Source: an uncultured Dongia sp. (lineage in GTDB: Bacteria > Pseudomonadota > Alphaproteobacteria > Dongiales > Dongiaceae). From it: DNA of 64,000 nt. Within the stretch, counting starts at the first letter, position 1, and the number at the start of each line of letters is the position of its first letter. The position numbers and the translations under genes were made by a program. Below, in pieces: positions 51,807 through 61,262 of this stretch. Under the pieces are notes generated by a model that did no database searches, was not told the DNA's origin, and saw nothing but the letters and a program-made list of their open reading frames with translations. The stretch is from assembly GCF_936916975.1 (NCBI RefSeq), contig NZ_CAKZGO010000013.1:1-64000 (forward strand), written 5' to 3'.

Positions 51807-54800
51807 ATGTTCGACATATTCATCAAACGGCCGGTCCTCGCGACGGTCATCAGCCTGCTCATCCTGCTGCTGGGTGCCAAGGCTCTGTCCTCGCTGCAGA
51901 TCCGGCAATATCCGGAGCTGTTCAACACGGTCATCACCGTGACCACGACCTATCCCGGTGCCGATGCCGATCTCATGCAGGGTTTCGTGACCGACCCGGT
52001 TCAGAAGGCGGTCGCGACCGCCGACGGCATCGACTATCTCACCTCGAAAAGCTCGGCCAGCACCAGTGTGGTGTCGGTCCATGTGCGCCTCAACGAGGAT
52101 CCGGACGCGGCGATGACCGCGGTCACTGCCAAGGTCAATCAGACTCGCTCGGTCCTGCCGCGCGACATCAACGACCCCGTCATCGTGAAATCGACCGGCG
52201 ACAGCTTTGCTGCGATGTATCTGGCGTTCTCCAGTACCGAGATGAACCCCGGGCAGCTCACCGATTACGTGACCCGCGTCATCCAGCCCAAGCTATCGAC
52301 CGTGCCCGGCGTCGCCGATCCGGAACTGCTGGGCGGCCAGAAATTCGCGATGCGCATCTGGCTCGATCCCAATCGCATGGCATTCTACAACGTCTCGGCG
52401 GGCGACATAAACGTGTCCCTGGCCGCCAACAACTACCAGGCCGCAGCCGGCAGCACCAAGGGTCTGTTCGACGTGGTCGGCACCACGGCGCGCACCGATC
52501 TGCGCAGCGAGCAGGAGTTCCGCGACCTCGTCGTGCGTCACGCAGGCACGCAGCTGGTGCGCCTCTCGGACATCGCCCGCATCGAGCTGGGGCCGCAGGA
52601 CACCGATTCCTCGGTTTATGTGAACGGCGACAAGGCCGTCTTCATCGGTATCAAGACGACGCCGGACGCCAACGTGCTGTCGGTTATCTCCGACGTGCGC
52701 GACATGCTGCCGAAGCTGGAAAAGGAACTGCCGCCTGGCGTCAAGCTGCAGATCGCCTATGATTCCACCATCTTTATCAGCGCCTCGATTGAGGAAGTCG
52801 TGAAGACGATCGCGGAAGCGGCGATCATCGTCATGGTCGTGATCTTCATGTTCATGGGATCGTTGCGCTCGGTTGCCATTCCGCTAGTCACCATGCCGCT
52901 TTCGATGATCGGCGTGTGCCTGTTCCTCCTCATGCTCGGCTTCTCGATCAATTTGCTGACCCTGCTGGCATTGGTGCTGGCGATCGGCCTGGTCGTCGAT
53001 GACGCCATCGTCGTGGTGGAAAATATCCACCGCCATATCGAAGAAGGCTTGAGTCCTTTCCAGGCTGCCCTGGTGGGAACGCGGGAAATTTCCGGGCCGG
53101 TCATTTCCATGACCATCACCCTCGCTGCCGTCTATGCCCCGATCGCCTTCCAGAGCGGCGTTACCGGCGCCCTGTTCAAGGAGTTCGCGCTGACCCTGGC
53201 GGGGGCCGTCATCGTCTCTGGCGTCGTTGCACTAACGCTCAGTCCGATGATGTGCTCGAAGATTCTCAAGCGCGACGACAACAAGAAGGGCCTGGCGCAC
53301 CTCATCGACCGCGTGTTCGAGCGGACGCAGCGGGTCTATCTGCGCATGCTGACCGGCTCGCTGCACGATCGCGCCGCGACAGTCGTTTTTGCAGCCATTG
53401 TTTGCACCTCGCTTTATTTCCTGTTCGCCTCTGTCTCGACGGAATTGGCGCCTGAAGAAGATCAGGGTGCGGCCCTCATGGCCTATCAGGGCCCGACCAG
53501 CGCCAACATCGACTATATGAACCGCTACGCGGAGCAGATGAAGGGCGCCGTCAGCCAGATTCCGGAGATCAGCGGCTTCTTCACCATCAACGGCACCGAC
53601 GGGCCCAGCAATGGCTTTGGTGTCGCCGTGCTGAAGCCGTGGGAAGAGCGCACCAAGAAGCAGCAGGAAATCGTCCCGGAACTGACCGGTCTCATGGGGA
53701 CTATTCCCGGCATCAACGCCGCGGTCTTCGGCGTGCCTTCCTTGCCGGGCAGCGATGGTACGCCGGTGCAGTTCGTCGTCAACACGACCGCCGATTATCG
53801 CTCGCTCGACGACGTGATGAATCGCTTCATGGAGAAGGTCGGCCAGAGTGGCCTCTTCATCTATACCGACGTCGATCTCAAATTCCAGAAACCGCAGACC
53901 TTGGTGGAGGTCGATCGCGACAAGGCCGCCGCCTATGGCGTGACCATGGCCTCGATCGCCGAAACGCTGGCCGTCATGACCGGCGGCAACTATGTCAACC
54001 TGCTCAATCTCTATAACAAGAGCTATCAGGTGATTCCGCAGGTGGCGCGCGTCGATCGTCTCGATCCGGCAAAGCTGGGTGAGTTTTATGTGCGCACGAC
54101 CTCCGGAGGCATCATCCCGCTGGCCAGCCTGATCACGATGACGCCGGAGGTGCAGCCGATCGCCCTCAACCAGTTCAATCAGCAGAACGCCGCCACGATC
54201 AACGGTGTCATGATGCCGGGCGTCAGCCTGGGCACGGCGCTCGATTTCCTGGCCAAGACGGCGGATGAAGTCCTGCCGGAGGGCTTCAGCATCGAATATG
54301 CCGGCCAGTCGCGCCAGTATATCGAAGAAGGCAACGCGCTCTACGGCACCTTCGCCTTTGCGCTCGCGGTCATCTTCCTGGTGCTCGCCGCCCAATTCGA
54401 AAGCCTGCGCGATCCACTGGTGATTTTGATCAGCGTGCCCTTGTCGATGTGCGGCGCGCTCATCCCCTTGGCACTGGGTGTCACCACCATGAACATCTAT
54501 GCCCAGGTCGGATTGGTGACGCTGATCGGCCTCATCACCAAGCACGGCATCCTGATCTGCGAAGTGGCCAAGGAGCAGCAGGAGAAGCATGGCAAGTCGA
54601 AGCTCGAAGCTGTCGAGATCGCGGCCGGCCTGCGCCTTCGCCCGATCCTGATGACCACGGCCGCCATGGTGGCCGGTCTCATTCCGTTGATGTTCGCCAG
54701 CGGTGCTGGTGCTGCCAGCCGTTTCTCGATCGCGGTCGTCATCGTCTCCGGCATGACCATCGGCACGTTGTTCACGCTGTTCGTGCTGCCGGTGATTTAC

Positions 54801-54902
54801 ACCTTCCTCGCTTCCGACCACCGCAAGGCCAAGCCCGGCGATGTCGCCACCGCGGAAGCTTCCCATAGTGGCCATGTTCATCCGGCCACGATCGAAGGCT
54901 AA
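51807..54902 (+). CDS. RND multidrug efflux permease (module 2)
   Basis: This 1031-residue HAE1-family pump has the start MFDIFIKRPVLATVISLLILLLGAKALSSL, the proton-relay pair Asp398 and Asp399 in IGLVVDDAIVVVENIHRHIEEG, and the C-terminal repeat with QVGLVTLIGLITKHGILICE. It would form an AcrB-like trimer. The His-containing tail (ASHSGHVHPATIEG) is unusual but short. No outer-membrane channel gene follows. The gap to the next gene has a GC-rich stem-loop and an inverted repeat. Confidence 0.96.
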   Translation: MFDIFIKRPVLATVISLLILLLGAKALSSLQIRQYPELFNTVITVTTTYPGADADLMQGFVTDPVQKAVATADGIDYLTSKSSASTSVVSVHVRLNEDPDAAMTAVTAKVNQTRSVLPRDINDPVIVKSTGDSFAAMYLAFSSTEMNPGQLTDYVTRVIQPKLSTVPGVADPELLGGQKFAMRIWLDPNRMAFYNVSAGDINVSLAANNYQAAAGSTKGLFDVVGTTARTDLRSEQEFRDLVVRHAGTQLVRLSDIARIELGPQDTDSSVYVNGDKAVFIGIKTTPDANVLSVISDVRDMLPKLEKELPPGVKLQIAYDSTIFISASIEEVVKTIAEAAIIVMVVIFMFMGSLRSVAIPLVTMPLSMIGVCLFLLMLGFSINLLTLLALVLAIGLVVDDAIVVVENIHRHIEEGLSPFQAALVGTREISGPVISMTITLAAVYAPIAFQSGVTGALFKEFALTLAGAVIVSGVVALTLSPMMCSKILKRDDNKKGLAHLIDRVFERTQRVYLRMLTGSLHDRAATVVFAAIVCTSLYFLFASVSTELAPEEDQGAALMAYQGPTSANIDYMNRYAEQMKGAVSQIPEISGFFTINGTDGPSNGFGVAVLKPWEERTKKQQEIVPELTGLMGTIPGINAAVFGVPSLPGSDGTPVQFVVNTTADYRSLDDVMNRFMEKVGQSGLFIYTDVDLKFQKPQTLVEVDRDKAAAYGVTMASIAETLAVMTGGNYVNLLNLYNKSYQVIPQVARVDRLDPAKLGEFYVRTTSGGIIPLASLITMTPEVQPIALNQFNQQNAATINGVMMPGVSLGTALDFLAKTADEVLPEGFSIEYAGQSRQYIEEGNALYGTFAFALAVIFLVLAAQFESLRDPLVILISVPLSMCGALIPLALGVTTMNIYAQVGLVTLIGLITKHGILICEVAKEQQEKHGKSKLEAVEIAAGLRLRPILMTTAAMVAGLIPLMFASGAGAASRFSIAVVIVSGMTIGTLFTLFVLPVIYTFLASDHRKAKPGDVATAEASHSGHVHPATIEG

Positions 54903-54911
54903 AGTTAAATT

Positions 54912-54936
54912 GGCCGGGGCGGCGCTTGCCCCGGCC
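54912..54936. terminator. GC-rich stem-loop after RND module 2 (possible terminator)
   Basis: The arms GGCCGGGGC (54912-54920) and GCCCCGGCC (54928-54936) pair perfectly around a 7-base loop, 10 bp after the pump stop. No T-tract follows, so Rho-independent termination is only possible. The sequence CTTGCCCCGGCCAC then recurs once more nearby. Confidence 0.45.
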
Positions 54937-54957
54937 ACCACTTGCCCCGGCCACTTG

Positions 54958-55013
54958 CCTTAGCCGGCCACCGCTCTATATCTTGAGCACACTGCTTCGC
55001 CGACTGGCTAAGG
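54958..55013. repeat. Inverted repeat flanking the small copper-related gene promoter region
   Basis: CCTTAGCC (54958-54965) and GGCTAAGG (55006-55013) are exact inverted repeats 40 bases apart. The second arm overlaps the likely ribosome-binding site of the next gene. It may be an RNA hairpin affecting translation. No CueR-type dyad is present. Confidence 0.4.
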
Positions 55014-55022
55014 TTCCTTGAT

Positions 55023-55349
55023 TTGCGCAAACTGCTCCTCATGCTGATGACGGTGTGCTTCCTGGCCGGGCTCGCCCTGGCCGGCATTATCCCGCCGCAG
55101 ATGGCGCATGCCGTGGCAGCTGCCGAGCAGAGCGAGGATTGCGACCATCACGCCCCAAAGGAACCCAGCGGCCGCGCCAAGATGGATTGCTGTGCCGCCG
55201 GATTTTGTCCGATGCTGGCGCAGGGCATGCTGCCGGAGGCGGCACCTCAACTCGCGATAACGAAACCGGTGCTCCATCCTGTGGCCGTGGCGATGCAGCT
55301 TGGCCTTGCCAGCATGCCGTCGCTGCGACCACCGCGATCTCTGATCTGA
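55023..55349 (+). CDS. Small exported Cys/His-rich protein, copper-associated
   Basis: This protein of about 108 residues has a signal peptide (MRKLLLMLMTVCFLAGLALAGIIPPQMAHAVA). Its mature part is rich in Cys and His: EDCDHHAP, MDCCAAGFCPMLAQGM. A terminal LRPPRSLI resembles small proteins found just before copper oxidase genes. The start is TTG 55023 with AAGG 9 bases upstream; an ATG at 55041 is an alternative. The multicopper oxidase gene starts 72 bp downstream on the same strand. A periplasmic copper-binding or delivery role is likely but not proven. Confidence 0.75.
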   Translation: MRKLLLMLMTVCFLAGLALAGIIPPQMAHAVAAAEQSEDCDHHAPKEPSGRAKMDCCAAGFCPMLAQGMLPEAAPQLAITKPVLHPVAVAMQLGLASMPSLRPPRSLI

Positions 55350-55421
55350 ACAATTTCCTCAAGCACTTCCTGGCATTGCCCGGGAAGCGCCCATTCAGAT
55401 CTTGCAGATTGGAAACGACAC

Positions 55422-56882
55422 ATGTTTCAACACATCTCGCGTCGCCGCTTCATGGCGGGCAGCGCTTCTCTCACAACATTTGCAGCACTGCCGCGCTTTG
55501 CGGTGGCGGCAGCGCCGATCAACCTGGCGATCACACGCCGCAGCCTGGAGGTGAACGGCAAGGCCGCCACCGTCTTTGGCATCGTGCAACCCGATGGCAC
55601 CCACGGCCTGGCGCTCGATCCGGGTCAGCGCTTCCAGGTTGATCTCACAAACGATGCCGGCGAACCCGCCATCATCCACTGGCACGGTATGACGCCGCCC
55701 TTCGCCCAGGACGGTGTTGCCGACAAGGACCGTCCCTTATTGGCGGCGGGTGCATCGGCGCGCTACGATTTTGAACCGCGCACCGGCACCCATTGGATGC
55801 ATTCTCATCACGGGCTGCAGGAGCAGCGCCTGATGGCGGCACCGCTCATCGTGCACAGCGATGATGATCTGCGCGCCGACGTCCAGGAGGTGGTCGTGCT
55901 GCTGCATGATTTCACCTTCCGCGATCCGGTTGAAATCCTCAGCGAACTCACCGGCGGTGCGGGCATGGCACATGCCGGTCATGACATGTCCAATATGGAT
56001 ATGGGTGATATGGAGATGCCCGCCGCCGATTCCCCTGGGGCCGATATGCCGGGCATGGACCACGGCACCATGGCGATGGACCTCAACGACGTCACCTATG
56101 ACGCCTATCTTGCCAACGACCGCACGCTCGCCGATCCGCTGGTGGTGCGGACTGAGCGTGGTGGTCGCATTCGGCTGCGCCTGATCAACGGTGCCACGAC
56201 GACAGCCTTCCATATCGATCTCGGTGCGCTGACCGGCACCGTGGTGGCAGTCGATGGCAATGCGGTGCAGCCTGTCACCGGGCAGCGCTTCCCCATGACC
56301 ATGGGCCAGCGTCTCGACATCCTCCTCGATCTGCCGAAGGAGGGCGGTGCCTTCCCGATCCTGGCGTTGCGCGAAGGGGCAGTGGAACGCACCGGTATCA
56401 TCCTCGCAAGCCCGGATGCGGCGATCACCCGGATTGCCGAAAAAGGCGACGCCACCACCACTGCACTCACGATCGATTTCGAGACGCAGTTGATGGCCGC
56501 CACCCCGCTTCCGGCGAAAGCACCGGATGCCAGGCTCCGCGCGACGCTGACGGGATCGATGATGCCCTATGTCTGGGCGATCAACGGCGAGGTGTTCGGC
56601 AAGCACACGCCGCTGCAGGTCGCCGAGGGCCAGCGCGTCATCATCGAGATGGTCAACAACAGCCAGATGGCGCATCCGATGCATCTCCATGGCCATCATT
56701 TCCAAGTGGTCGAGGTGCAAGGCCGCGCGCTCAACGGCGCGGTGCGCGACACGGTGCTGGTACCGATCGGCGGCTCGGTCAGCATCGCCTTCGACGCCGA
56801 CAATCGCGGGCGCTGGCCGTTCCACTGCCACAATCTCCTGCACATGGCGACCGGCATGATGTCGGAAGTGGCGTATAGCTGA
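55422..56882 (+). CDS. Multicopper oxidase (CueO/CopA-type)
   Basis: This 486-residue periplasmic enzyme would oxidise Cu(I) to Cu(II), or other reduced metals or phenols. The Tat signal is SRRRFMAGSASLTTFAALPRFAVAA. The four copper motifs are complete: HWHG at 86-89, HSHHG at 127-131, HPMHLHG at 418-424, and HCHNLLHM at 468-475, where Cys469, His474 and Met479 form the type-1 site. A Met/His-rich segment (about 182-219, with repeated MDMGDM- and MDHGTM-like units) is typical of copper-handling oxidases. It follows the small Cys/His-rich exported protein gene. Confidence 0.95.
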   Translation: MFQHISRRRFMAGSASLTTFAALPRFAVAAAPINLAITRRSLEVNGKAATVFGIVQPDGTHGLALDPGQRFQVDLTNDAGEPAIIHWHGMTPPFAQDGVADKDRPLLAAGASARYDFEPRTGTHWMHSHHGLQEQRLMAAPLIVHSDDDLRADVQEVVVLLHDFTFRDPVEILSELTGGAGMAHAGHDMSNMDMGDMEMPAADSPGADMPGMDHGTMAMDLNDVTYDAYLANDRTLADPLVVRTERGGRIRLRLINGATTTAFHIDLGALTGTVVAVDGNAVQPVTGQRFPMTMGQRLDILLDLPKEGGAFPILALREGAVERTGIILASPDAAITRIAEKGDATTTALTIDFETQLMAATPLPAKAPDARLRATLTGSMMPYVWAINGEVFGKHTPLQVAEGQRVIIEMVNNSQMAHPMHLHGHHFQVVEVQGRALNGAVRDTVLVPIGGSVSIAFDADNRGRWPFHCHNLLHMATGMMSEVAYS

Positions 56883-56911
56883 GCGACTGACGGCTCAATT
56901 GAAACCAGACC

Positions 56912-57000
56912 ACGTCATGGCCGGGCTTGACCCGGCCATCCACGAGTTTGCTTGCCACAAAGCAACTCGTGGATGCCCACACCAAGTGCGGGCATGACGT
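56912..57000. repeat. 89-bp imperfect palindromic intergenic repeat
   Basis: The sequence from ACGTCATGGCCGGGCTTG at 56912 onward pairs with its complement ending in GGGCATGACGT at 57000, with a short loop (TGCCAC) near the middle. Such GTCATGGCCGGGCTTGACCC-type elements are widespread in intergenic regions of Alphaproteobacteria. It lies between the convergent oxidase and methylglyoxal synthase genes and could act as a bidirectional transcription barrier. Confidence 0.85.
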
Positions 57001-57019
57001 AAGGGAATGACGGGGCCGC

Positions 57020-57412
57020 CTACCTCTTCGCCATGCCTTCGATGAGAAGATTGGCCGTCGCCTCGTTGCAGGCAAAGGGAATATCGTAAACGATGCTGAG
57101 GCGTATCAGCGCCTTGACGTCGACGTCATGAGGCAGGGCGGTCATCGGGTCGACGAAGAAGATCAACGCCTGCACCTTCCGCTCCGCGATCAGCGCGCCG
57201 ATCTGCTGGTCACCCCCGAGCGGGCCGCTTTTCAGTTTCTTGATCTTGAGCGATCGGCATGCGGCGCCCACGATGCCGCCGGTCGTCCCGGTCGCAAAGA
57301 GCCTGTAGCGGCTGAGCAGGCGCTCGTGTTGAACGGCCCAGTCGCGCATCCGGGACTTCATCTCGTCATGAGCGACGATGGCGAGGGACGCCGCGGTATT
57401 GGCGGTAACCAT
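57020..57412 (-). CDS. mgsA: Methylglyoxal synthase
   Basis: This 130-residue enzyme converts dihydroxyacetone phosphate to methylglyoxal and phosphate, a bypass of lower glycolysis. Conserved parts are TGTTGG (phosphate-binding, 41-46), [14 protein letters not shown] with catalytic-type Asp68, [18 protein letters not shown] with His95, and [14 protein letters not shown]. Length is slightly shorter than in E. coli. It is on the minus strand, convergent with the multicopper oxidase and divergent from tauD. Confidence 0.96.
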   Translation of the reverse strand: MVTANTAASLAIVAHDEMKSRMRDWAVQHERLLSRYRLFATGTTGGIVGAACRSLKIKKLKSGPLGGDQQIGALIAERKVQALIFFVDPMTALPHDVDVKALIRLSIVYDIPFACNEATANLLIEGMAKR

Positions 57413-57600
57413 CTGCGATTCCTTGATATTTGGCGAGATTGATAAGCCTTGGTTAAGAAAAACTAACCAAGCCCACGAGAAACGCTTATTTGTCTACTAG
57501 TTTGGTAGTGATTATAGTTCAGCCCATGACGACCTCTGGATGGGCGCCCCAAAGACTGCCCCACCGGACATCCTTTTGGAAGCCAGAGCAGGAGGCCAGC

Positions 57601-58455
57601 ATGAGCAATCGCACAATCGCCGACCGGATCAAGATCGACGCGCTGAGCCCGGTCATCGGTGGGCTGGTGGAGGGCGTCGATCTCGCGCGCCCGCTTGATG
57701 CGGCGAGCCGCGCCCGCTTGGGGCAAGCCTTGCTCGACCACAAGGTGCTGTTCTTCGAGGATCAGACGATCACCCCGCAGCAGCAGCGCAATTTTGCCGC
57801 CAGCTTCGGCAAGCTGCACATTCATCCGATCTATCCGCAGGTCGAAGACGTGCCGGAGATTCTCATTCTCGACACCCATGTCGACAATCTGCCGGACAAT
57901 GATACCTGGCACACCGACGTCACCTTCATCGAGACGCCGCCCTTGGGCTCCGTTCTTTACGCCAAGCAGTTGCCGCCGAGTGGTGGTGATACGTTGTGGG
58001 TCAATAACGAGGCGGCGTTCGCGGCATTGTCGCCGGCCTACCGCGCCTTTCTCGAGCGTCTGACGGCAACGCATGATTTCGTCAAATCCTTCCCGCGCGA
58101 GCGTTACGCAACGACACCGTCGGAAGAGAAAAAATGGTTGGTGGCGCAGGCCAAGAACAAGCCGGTGAAACACCCGGTCATCCGCACCCATCCGGTGAGC
58201 GGCGCCAAAGGCCTGTTCGTCAACGAAGGCTTCACGACGCGCATCAACGAATTGTCGGCGGCCGAAAGCCGTTCGGTGCTTGATCTGCTGTTCGCGCATA
58301 TCGCCAAGCCCGATTTCCAGATCCGCTATCGCTGGAAGCTGAATGCCGTGGCGATGTGGGACAATCGTGCGACACAGCACTATGCGGTGGCGGATTACCT
58401 GCCACATCGGCGCGTGATGCACCGGGCGACCATTCTGGGCGACCGCCCTTTCTAA
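57601..58455 (+). CDS. tauD: Taurine dioxygenase TauD
   Basis: This Fe(II)/2-oxoglutarate enzyme of about 284 residues converts taurine to sulfite and aminoacetaldehyde. The facial triad is His104, Asp106 and His260 ([12 protein letters not shown] and [16 protein letters not shown]), and the 2-oxoglutarate/taurine arginines are Arg271 and Arg275. The segments [11 protein letters not shown] and [11 protein letters not shown] are almost as in E. coli TauD. ATG 57601 is supported by the family start. The tauABC importer is not nearby, but a sulfate-binding protein gene lies 1.5 kb downstream in convergent orientation. Confidence 0.94.
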   Translation: MSNRTIADRIKIDALSPVIGGLVEGVDLARPLDAASRARLGQALLDHKVLFFEDQTITPQQQRNFAASFGKLHIHPIYPQVEDVPEILILDTHVDNLPDNDTWHTDVTFIETPPLGSVLYAKQLPPSGGDTLWVNNEAAFAALSPAYRAFLERLTATHDFVKSFPRERYATTPSEEKKWLVAQAKNKPVKHPVIRTHPVSGAKGLFVNEGFTTRINELSAAESRSVLDLLFAHIAKPDFQIRYRWKLNAVAMWDNRATQHYAVADYLPHRRVMHRATILGDRPF

Positions 58456-58481
58456 CCAACCGCGTTTCCAGCATCGGACTC

Positions 58482-59882
58482 ATGGCCATGGCAGCTGTCG
58501 GTGATCAGCGCGGGCGACGCATTGCTATTGTCGGGGCTGGTTTCAGCGGCTCGCTGCTGGCGCTCCATCTGCTGCGGCGATGTCAACCGGAAGACCGCAT
58601 CTATCTGGTTGAGCGGAATCAGAATTTCGGTCGCGGTCTTGCTTACGCCACCGGCAATCCCAATCATTTGCTGAACGTGCGCGCCGGTAATATGAGCGCC
58701 TTCCCGGACGAGCCCGATCATTTCGTGCGCTGGCTGCAAGCCCTGCCGCCGGAAGAGAAGGCCGAGCTCGCCGGCGAGCCGAGCGCATCGACTTTCGTGC
58801 CGCGCCGTGTCTTCGGCAATTACATCCAGCAATTGCTGGGCGACAAGATCTGGCGGGAAGAACAGGGCCATAATCTCTTTCTGGTAACTGACGAGGCCGT
58901 GGCGTTGCATCGCGGGCCGCAGGGCCTGGCCCTGGAGCTCGCCGTCGGACGGCGCTACGACATCGACCACGCCGTCCTTGCCGTCGGCAATTTCCCGCCA
59001 GCCCAGTCCGCCGCCGGCTATTACGGCGATCCCTGGAATCCGGCCTGCCTCGCCGATCTACCCGCCGATGCGCCGGTTCTCATTCTCGGCACGGGCCTTA
59101 CCTTCATTGATACGGTTCTCTCGCTGCTGGACCGTAGTCATCAAGGCAAGATCTACGCTTTGTCGCGGCGTGGCCTCCTGCCGCGCGTTCATGCCGCCGT
59201 GCCGACGCCGTGGAAATACGTGTCACCTCCCAATGGGAAGAGTCTAGTGAGCCTGCTCCGTCAAATCCGTGCCGCCTGCGCCGCCGCAGAAAGTGTCGGA
59301 GCTGGATGGCGGGCGGCGATTGATGGCTTGCGGCCGCACACCCAGCGCCTGTGGCAGGAAATGCCGCGCCAGGAACGTTCGAGGTTCCTGCGGCATCTGC
59401 GACCCTGGTGGGATGTGCATCGCCACCGCAGCGCGCCGCAGGTCGCGGGCCGCATTCAGGCAGCGATCGATCGCGGACAGCTGGAGATCATCAAGGGTCG
59501 CATCGCCACAAGCACGCGTGCGACCAATGTCACGGAAGTAGAGATTGGTTTGCGTGGCGACGCCGGCATGCAGTTGATCAGCGTAGACCGCATCATCGAT
59601 TGCTCCGGCCCACGCTCCGACGCCACCATGATTGATCAGCCGCTGGTCCAGCAATTGCTGAGCAGCGGCCAGGTACATCCCGATCCGCTCGGCCTCGGCA
59701 TCGACGTCACGACGGACGGCGCGGTGATCGACGCCTTTGGCTGTGCCGCGCGGGACATCCATGCCGTCGGTCCGATCACCAAGGGCACTTTCTGGGAAAT
59801 CATCGCGGTGCCGGATCTTCGCCTCGCCTGCGCCGATCTTGCTGGCAAACTGCTTGCCGTGTCCGCTGCCTTCGCAAAGTAG
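58482..59882 (+). CDS. FAD/NAD(P)-binding protein (NAD_binding_9-type)
   Basis: This flavoprotein-like protein of about 466 residues has an N-terminal dinucleotide fold RIAIVGAGFSGSLLALHLL (about 13-31) and the follow-up ENQNFGRGLAYATGNPNHLLNVRAGNMSAFPDEP. A second motif is VLILGTGLTFIDTVLSLLD (about 200-218), and the end is AVGPITKGTFWEIIAVPDLR. This layout is typical of the FAD-NAD(P)-binding family (HdrA- or flavin mono-oxygenase-like) with largely unknown reactions. ATG 58482 is chosen because it is close to the conserved start and only 26 bp after tauD. Co-transcription with tauD suggests a sulfonate-linked role. I cannot name the substrate. Confidence 0.85.
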   Translation: MAMAAVGDQRGRRIAIVGAGFSGSLLALHLLRRCQPEDRIYLVERNQNFGRGLAYATGNPNHLLNVRAGNMSAFPDEPDHFVRWLQALPPEEKAELAGEPSASTFVPRRVFGNYIQQLLGDKIWREEQGHNLFLVTDEAVALHRGPQGLALELAVGRRYDIDHAVLAVGNFPPAQSAAGYYGDPWNPACLADLPADAPVLILGTGLTFIDTVLSLLDRSHQGKIYALSRRGLLPRVHAAVPTPWKYVSPPNGKSLVSLLRQIRAACAAAESVGAGWRAAIDGLRPHTQRLWQEMPRQERSRFLRHLRPWWDVHRHRSAPQVAGRIQAAIDRGQLEIIKGRIATSTRATNVTEVEIGLRGDAGMQLISVDRIIDCSGPRSDATMIDQPLVQQLLSSGQVHPDPLGLGIDVTTDGAVIDAFGCAARDIHAVGPITKGTFWEIIAVPDLRLACADLAGKLLAVSAAFAK

Positions 59883-59926
59883 GTGCGCCGCCGGTCGTCT
59901 TCAGTAGCGTCAAGCCATCACCCAAA

Positions 59927-59957
59927 ACAGAAACGGGGCCCTTGCGGGCCCCGTTTT
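59927..59957. terminator. Bidirectional intrinsic terminator
   Basis: Arms ACGGGGCCC (59933-59941) and GGGCCCCGT (59946-59954) pair around TTGC. There is an A-tract on the left side and a T-tract (TTTT at 59954-59957) on the right. It stands between the convergent FAD-protein and sulfate-binding-protein genes and can serve both. Confidence 0.9.
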
Positions 59958-59977
59958 GCAGTTAAATGAGCGATCGA

Positions 59978-61000
59978 TCAGTTGGTCGGCTGGTAGATCT
60001 GATCGAAGGTCCCGCCATCACCGAAATGTTCCGGCTGCGCTTTGGCCCAGCCACCGAACTCGCCATCGATGGTGATGAGATTGACCTTGGGAAAATCCTT
60101 CTCATGCGCGGCCGCCACTTTGGGGTCGGTCGGGCGATAGAAGTTCTTCGCGGCGATCTCCTGGCCTTCCGGCGTGTAGAGATAATTGAGATAGGCTTCG
60201 GCGACTTTGCGCGTGCCGTGGGCGTCGACCACCTTGTCGACCACTGCCACAGGCGGTTCGGCGAGGATGCTGACACTCGGAACAACGATGTCGAACTGAT
60301 CCGGGCCCAGTTCCTTGACAGCCAGGAAGGCTTCGTTTTCCCAGGCGAGCAGCACATCACCGATGCCACGCTGGACGAAGGTCGTGGTCGAACCGCGTGC
60401 GCCGCTATCGAGGACGGGGACATGACTATAGAGGCTCTTCACGAAGGCCTGCGCGGTTTCGGCGCTGCCGCCCGGCTGCTTCAGGGCCCAGCCCCAGGCA
60501 GCGAGATAGTTCCAGCGTGCGCCACCCGAGGTTTTCGGATTCGGTGTAATCACTTCGACGCCATCCTTCACCAGATCGCCCCAATCCTGGATGCCCTTGG
60601 GGTTGCCCTTGCGGACCAGGAACACGATGGTCGAGGTATAGGGCGAGGAATTGTGCGGCAGCTTCTTCTGCCAGCCGGCATCGAGCAGTTTGCCCTTGGC
60701 GGCGATTTCGTCGATGTCATAAGCCAAGGCGAGCGTCACGACATCTGCCTCGAGCCCGTCGATCACCGAGCGGGCCTGCTTGCCGGAGCCGCCATGGGAG
60801 GCCTCGATGCTGAGATCCTCGCCGGTTTCCTTCTTCCAATGGGCGGCAAAGGCGGCGTTGAATTCCTTATAAAGCTCGCGGGTCGGGTCATAGGACACGT
60901 TGAGGAGCTTGGTTTCGGCCTGGGCCAGCTGCGGCAGGGCGCTGCTGGCGAGGGCCGCCAGAACCACGGCAACTGAGAGAGAACGTCTTGAAATCAACAT
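59978..61000 (-). CDS. sbp: Sulfate/thiosulfate-binding periplasmic protein
   Basis: This 340-residue ABC-type binding protein of the Sbp/CysP class starts with a signal peptide ([22 protein letters not shown], cleavage near residue 28). The mature part begins [18 protein letters not shown] and contains [25 protein letters not shown] and [19 protein letters not shown], the usual sulfate-contacting segments. CysT, CysW and CysA are not in the window, so it works with genes elsewhere. It is convergent with tauD and the FAD protein across the terminator. The locus looks like one of sulfur supply. Confidence 0.95.
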   Translation of the reverse strand: MLISRRSLSVAVVLAALASSALPQLAQAETKLLNVSYDPTRELYKEFNAAFAAHWKKETGEDLSIEASHGGSGKQARSVIDGLEADVVTLALAYDIDEIAAKGKLLDAGWQKKLPHNSSPYTSTIVFLVRKGNPKGIQDWGDLVKDGVEVITPNPKTSGGARWNYLAAWGWALKQPGGSAETAQAFVKSLYSHVPVLDSGARGSTTTFVQRGIGDVLLAWENEAFLAVKELGPDQFDIVVPSVSILAEPPVAVVDKVVDAHGTRKVAEAYLNYLYTPEGQEIAAKNFYRPTDPKVAAAHEKDFPKVNLITIDGEFGGWAKAQPEHFGDGGTFDQIYQPTN

Positions 61001-61262
61001 CTTAAGCCTCCTGTGGGCGCTTCACGGCGCGGGTTTCCACCTCGCCAGCACGTCTCGCTTCTGAACCTTACGCCGGTGCTGGCTTAATCGAAAGACTAAA
61101 TCTCTATCGATGTAGTAGACAAACGAGGCTAACTTAAAGGCGCCGCGAGTTTTTCTTAAGTCGACCATGATTGGTCCGCACGATGGAAAACGGGTGCCCT
61201 CCCGCGTCGGTATGCTAAAGACCTCATATTCCCAAGATATTTCAGGCCATTTACGGACCCGC

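Noticed and set aside
54912-54936. GC-rich stem-loop as a certain intrinsic terminator
   Set aside because: No T-tract follows the stem; kept only as a possible terminator with low confidence.
53232-54941. 569-codon minus-strand frame antisense to the RND pump
   Set aside because: The opposite strand is an unmistakable RND permease.
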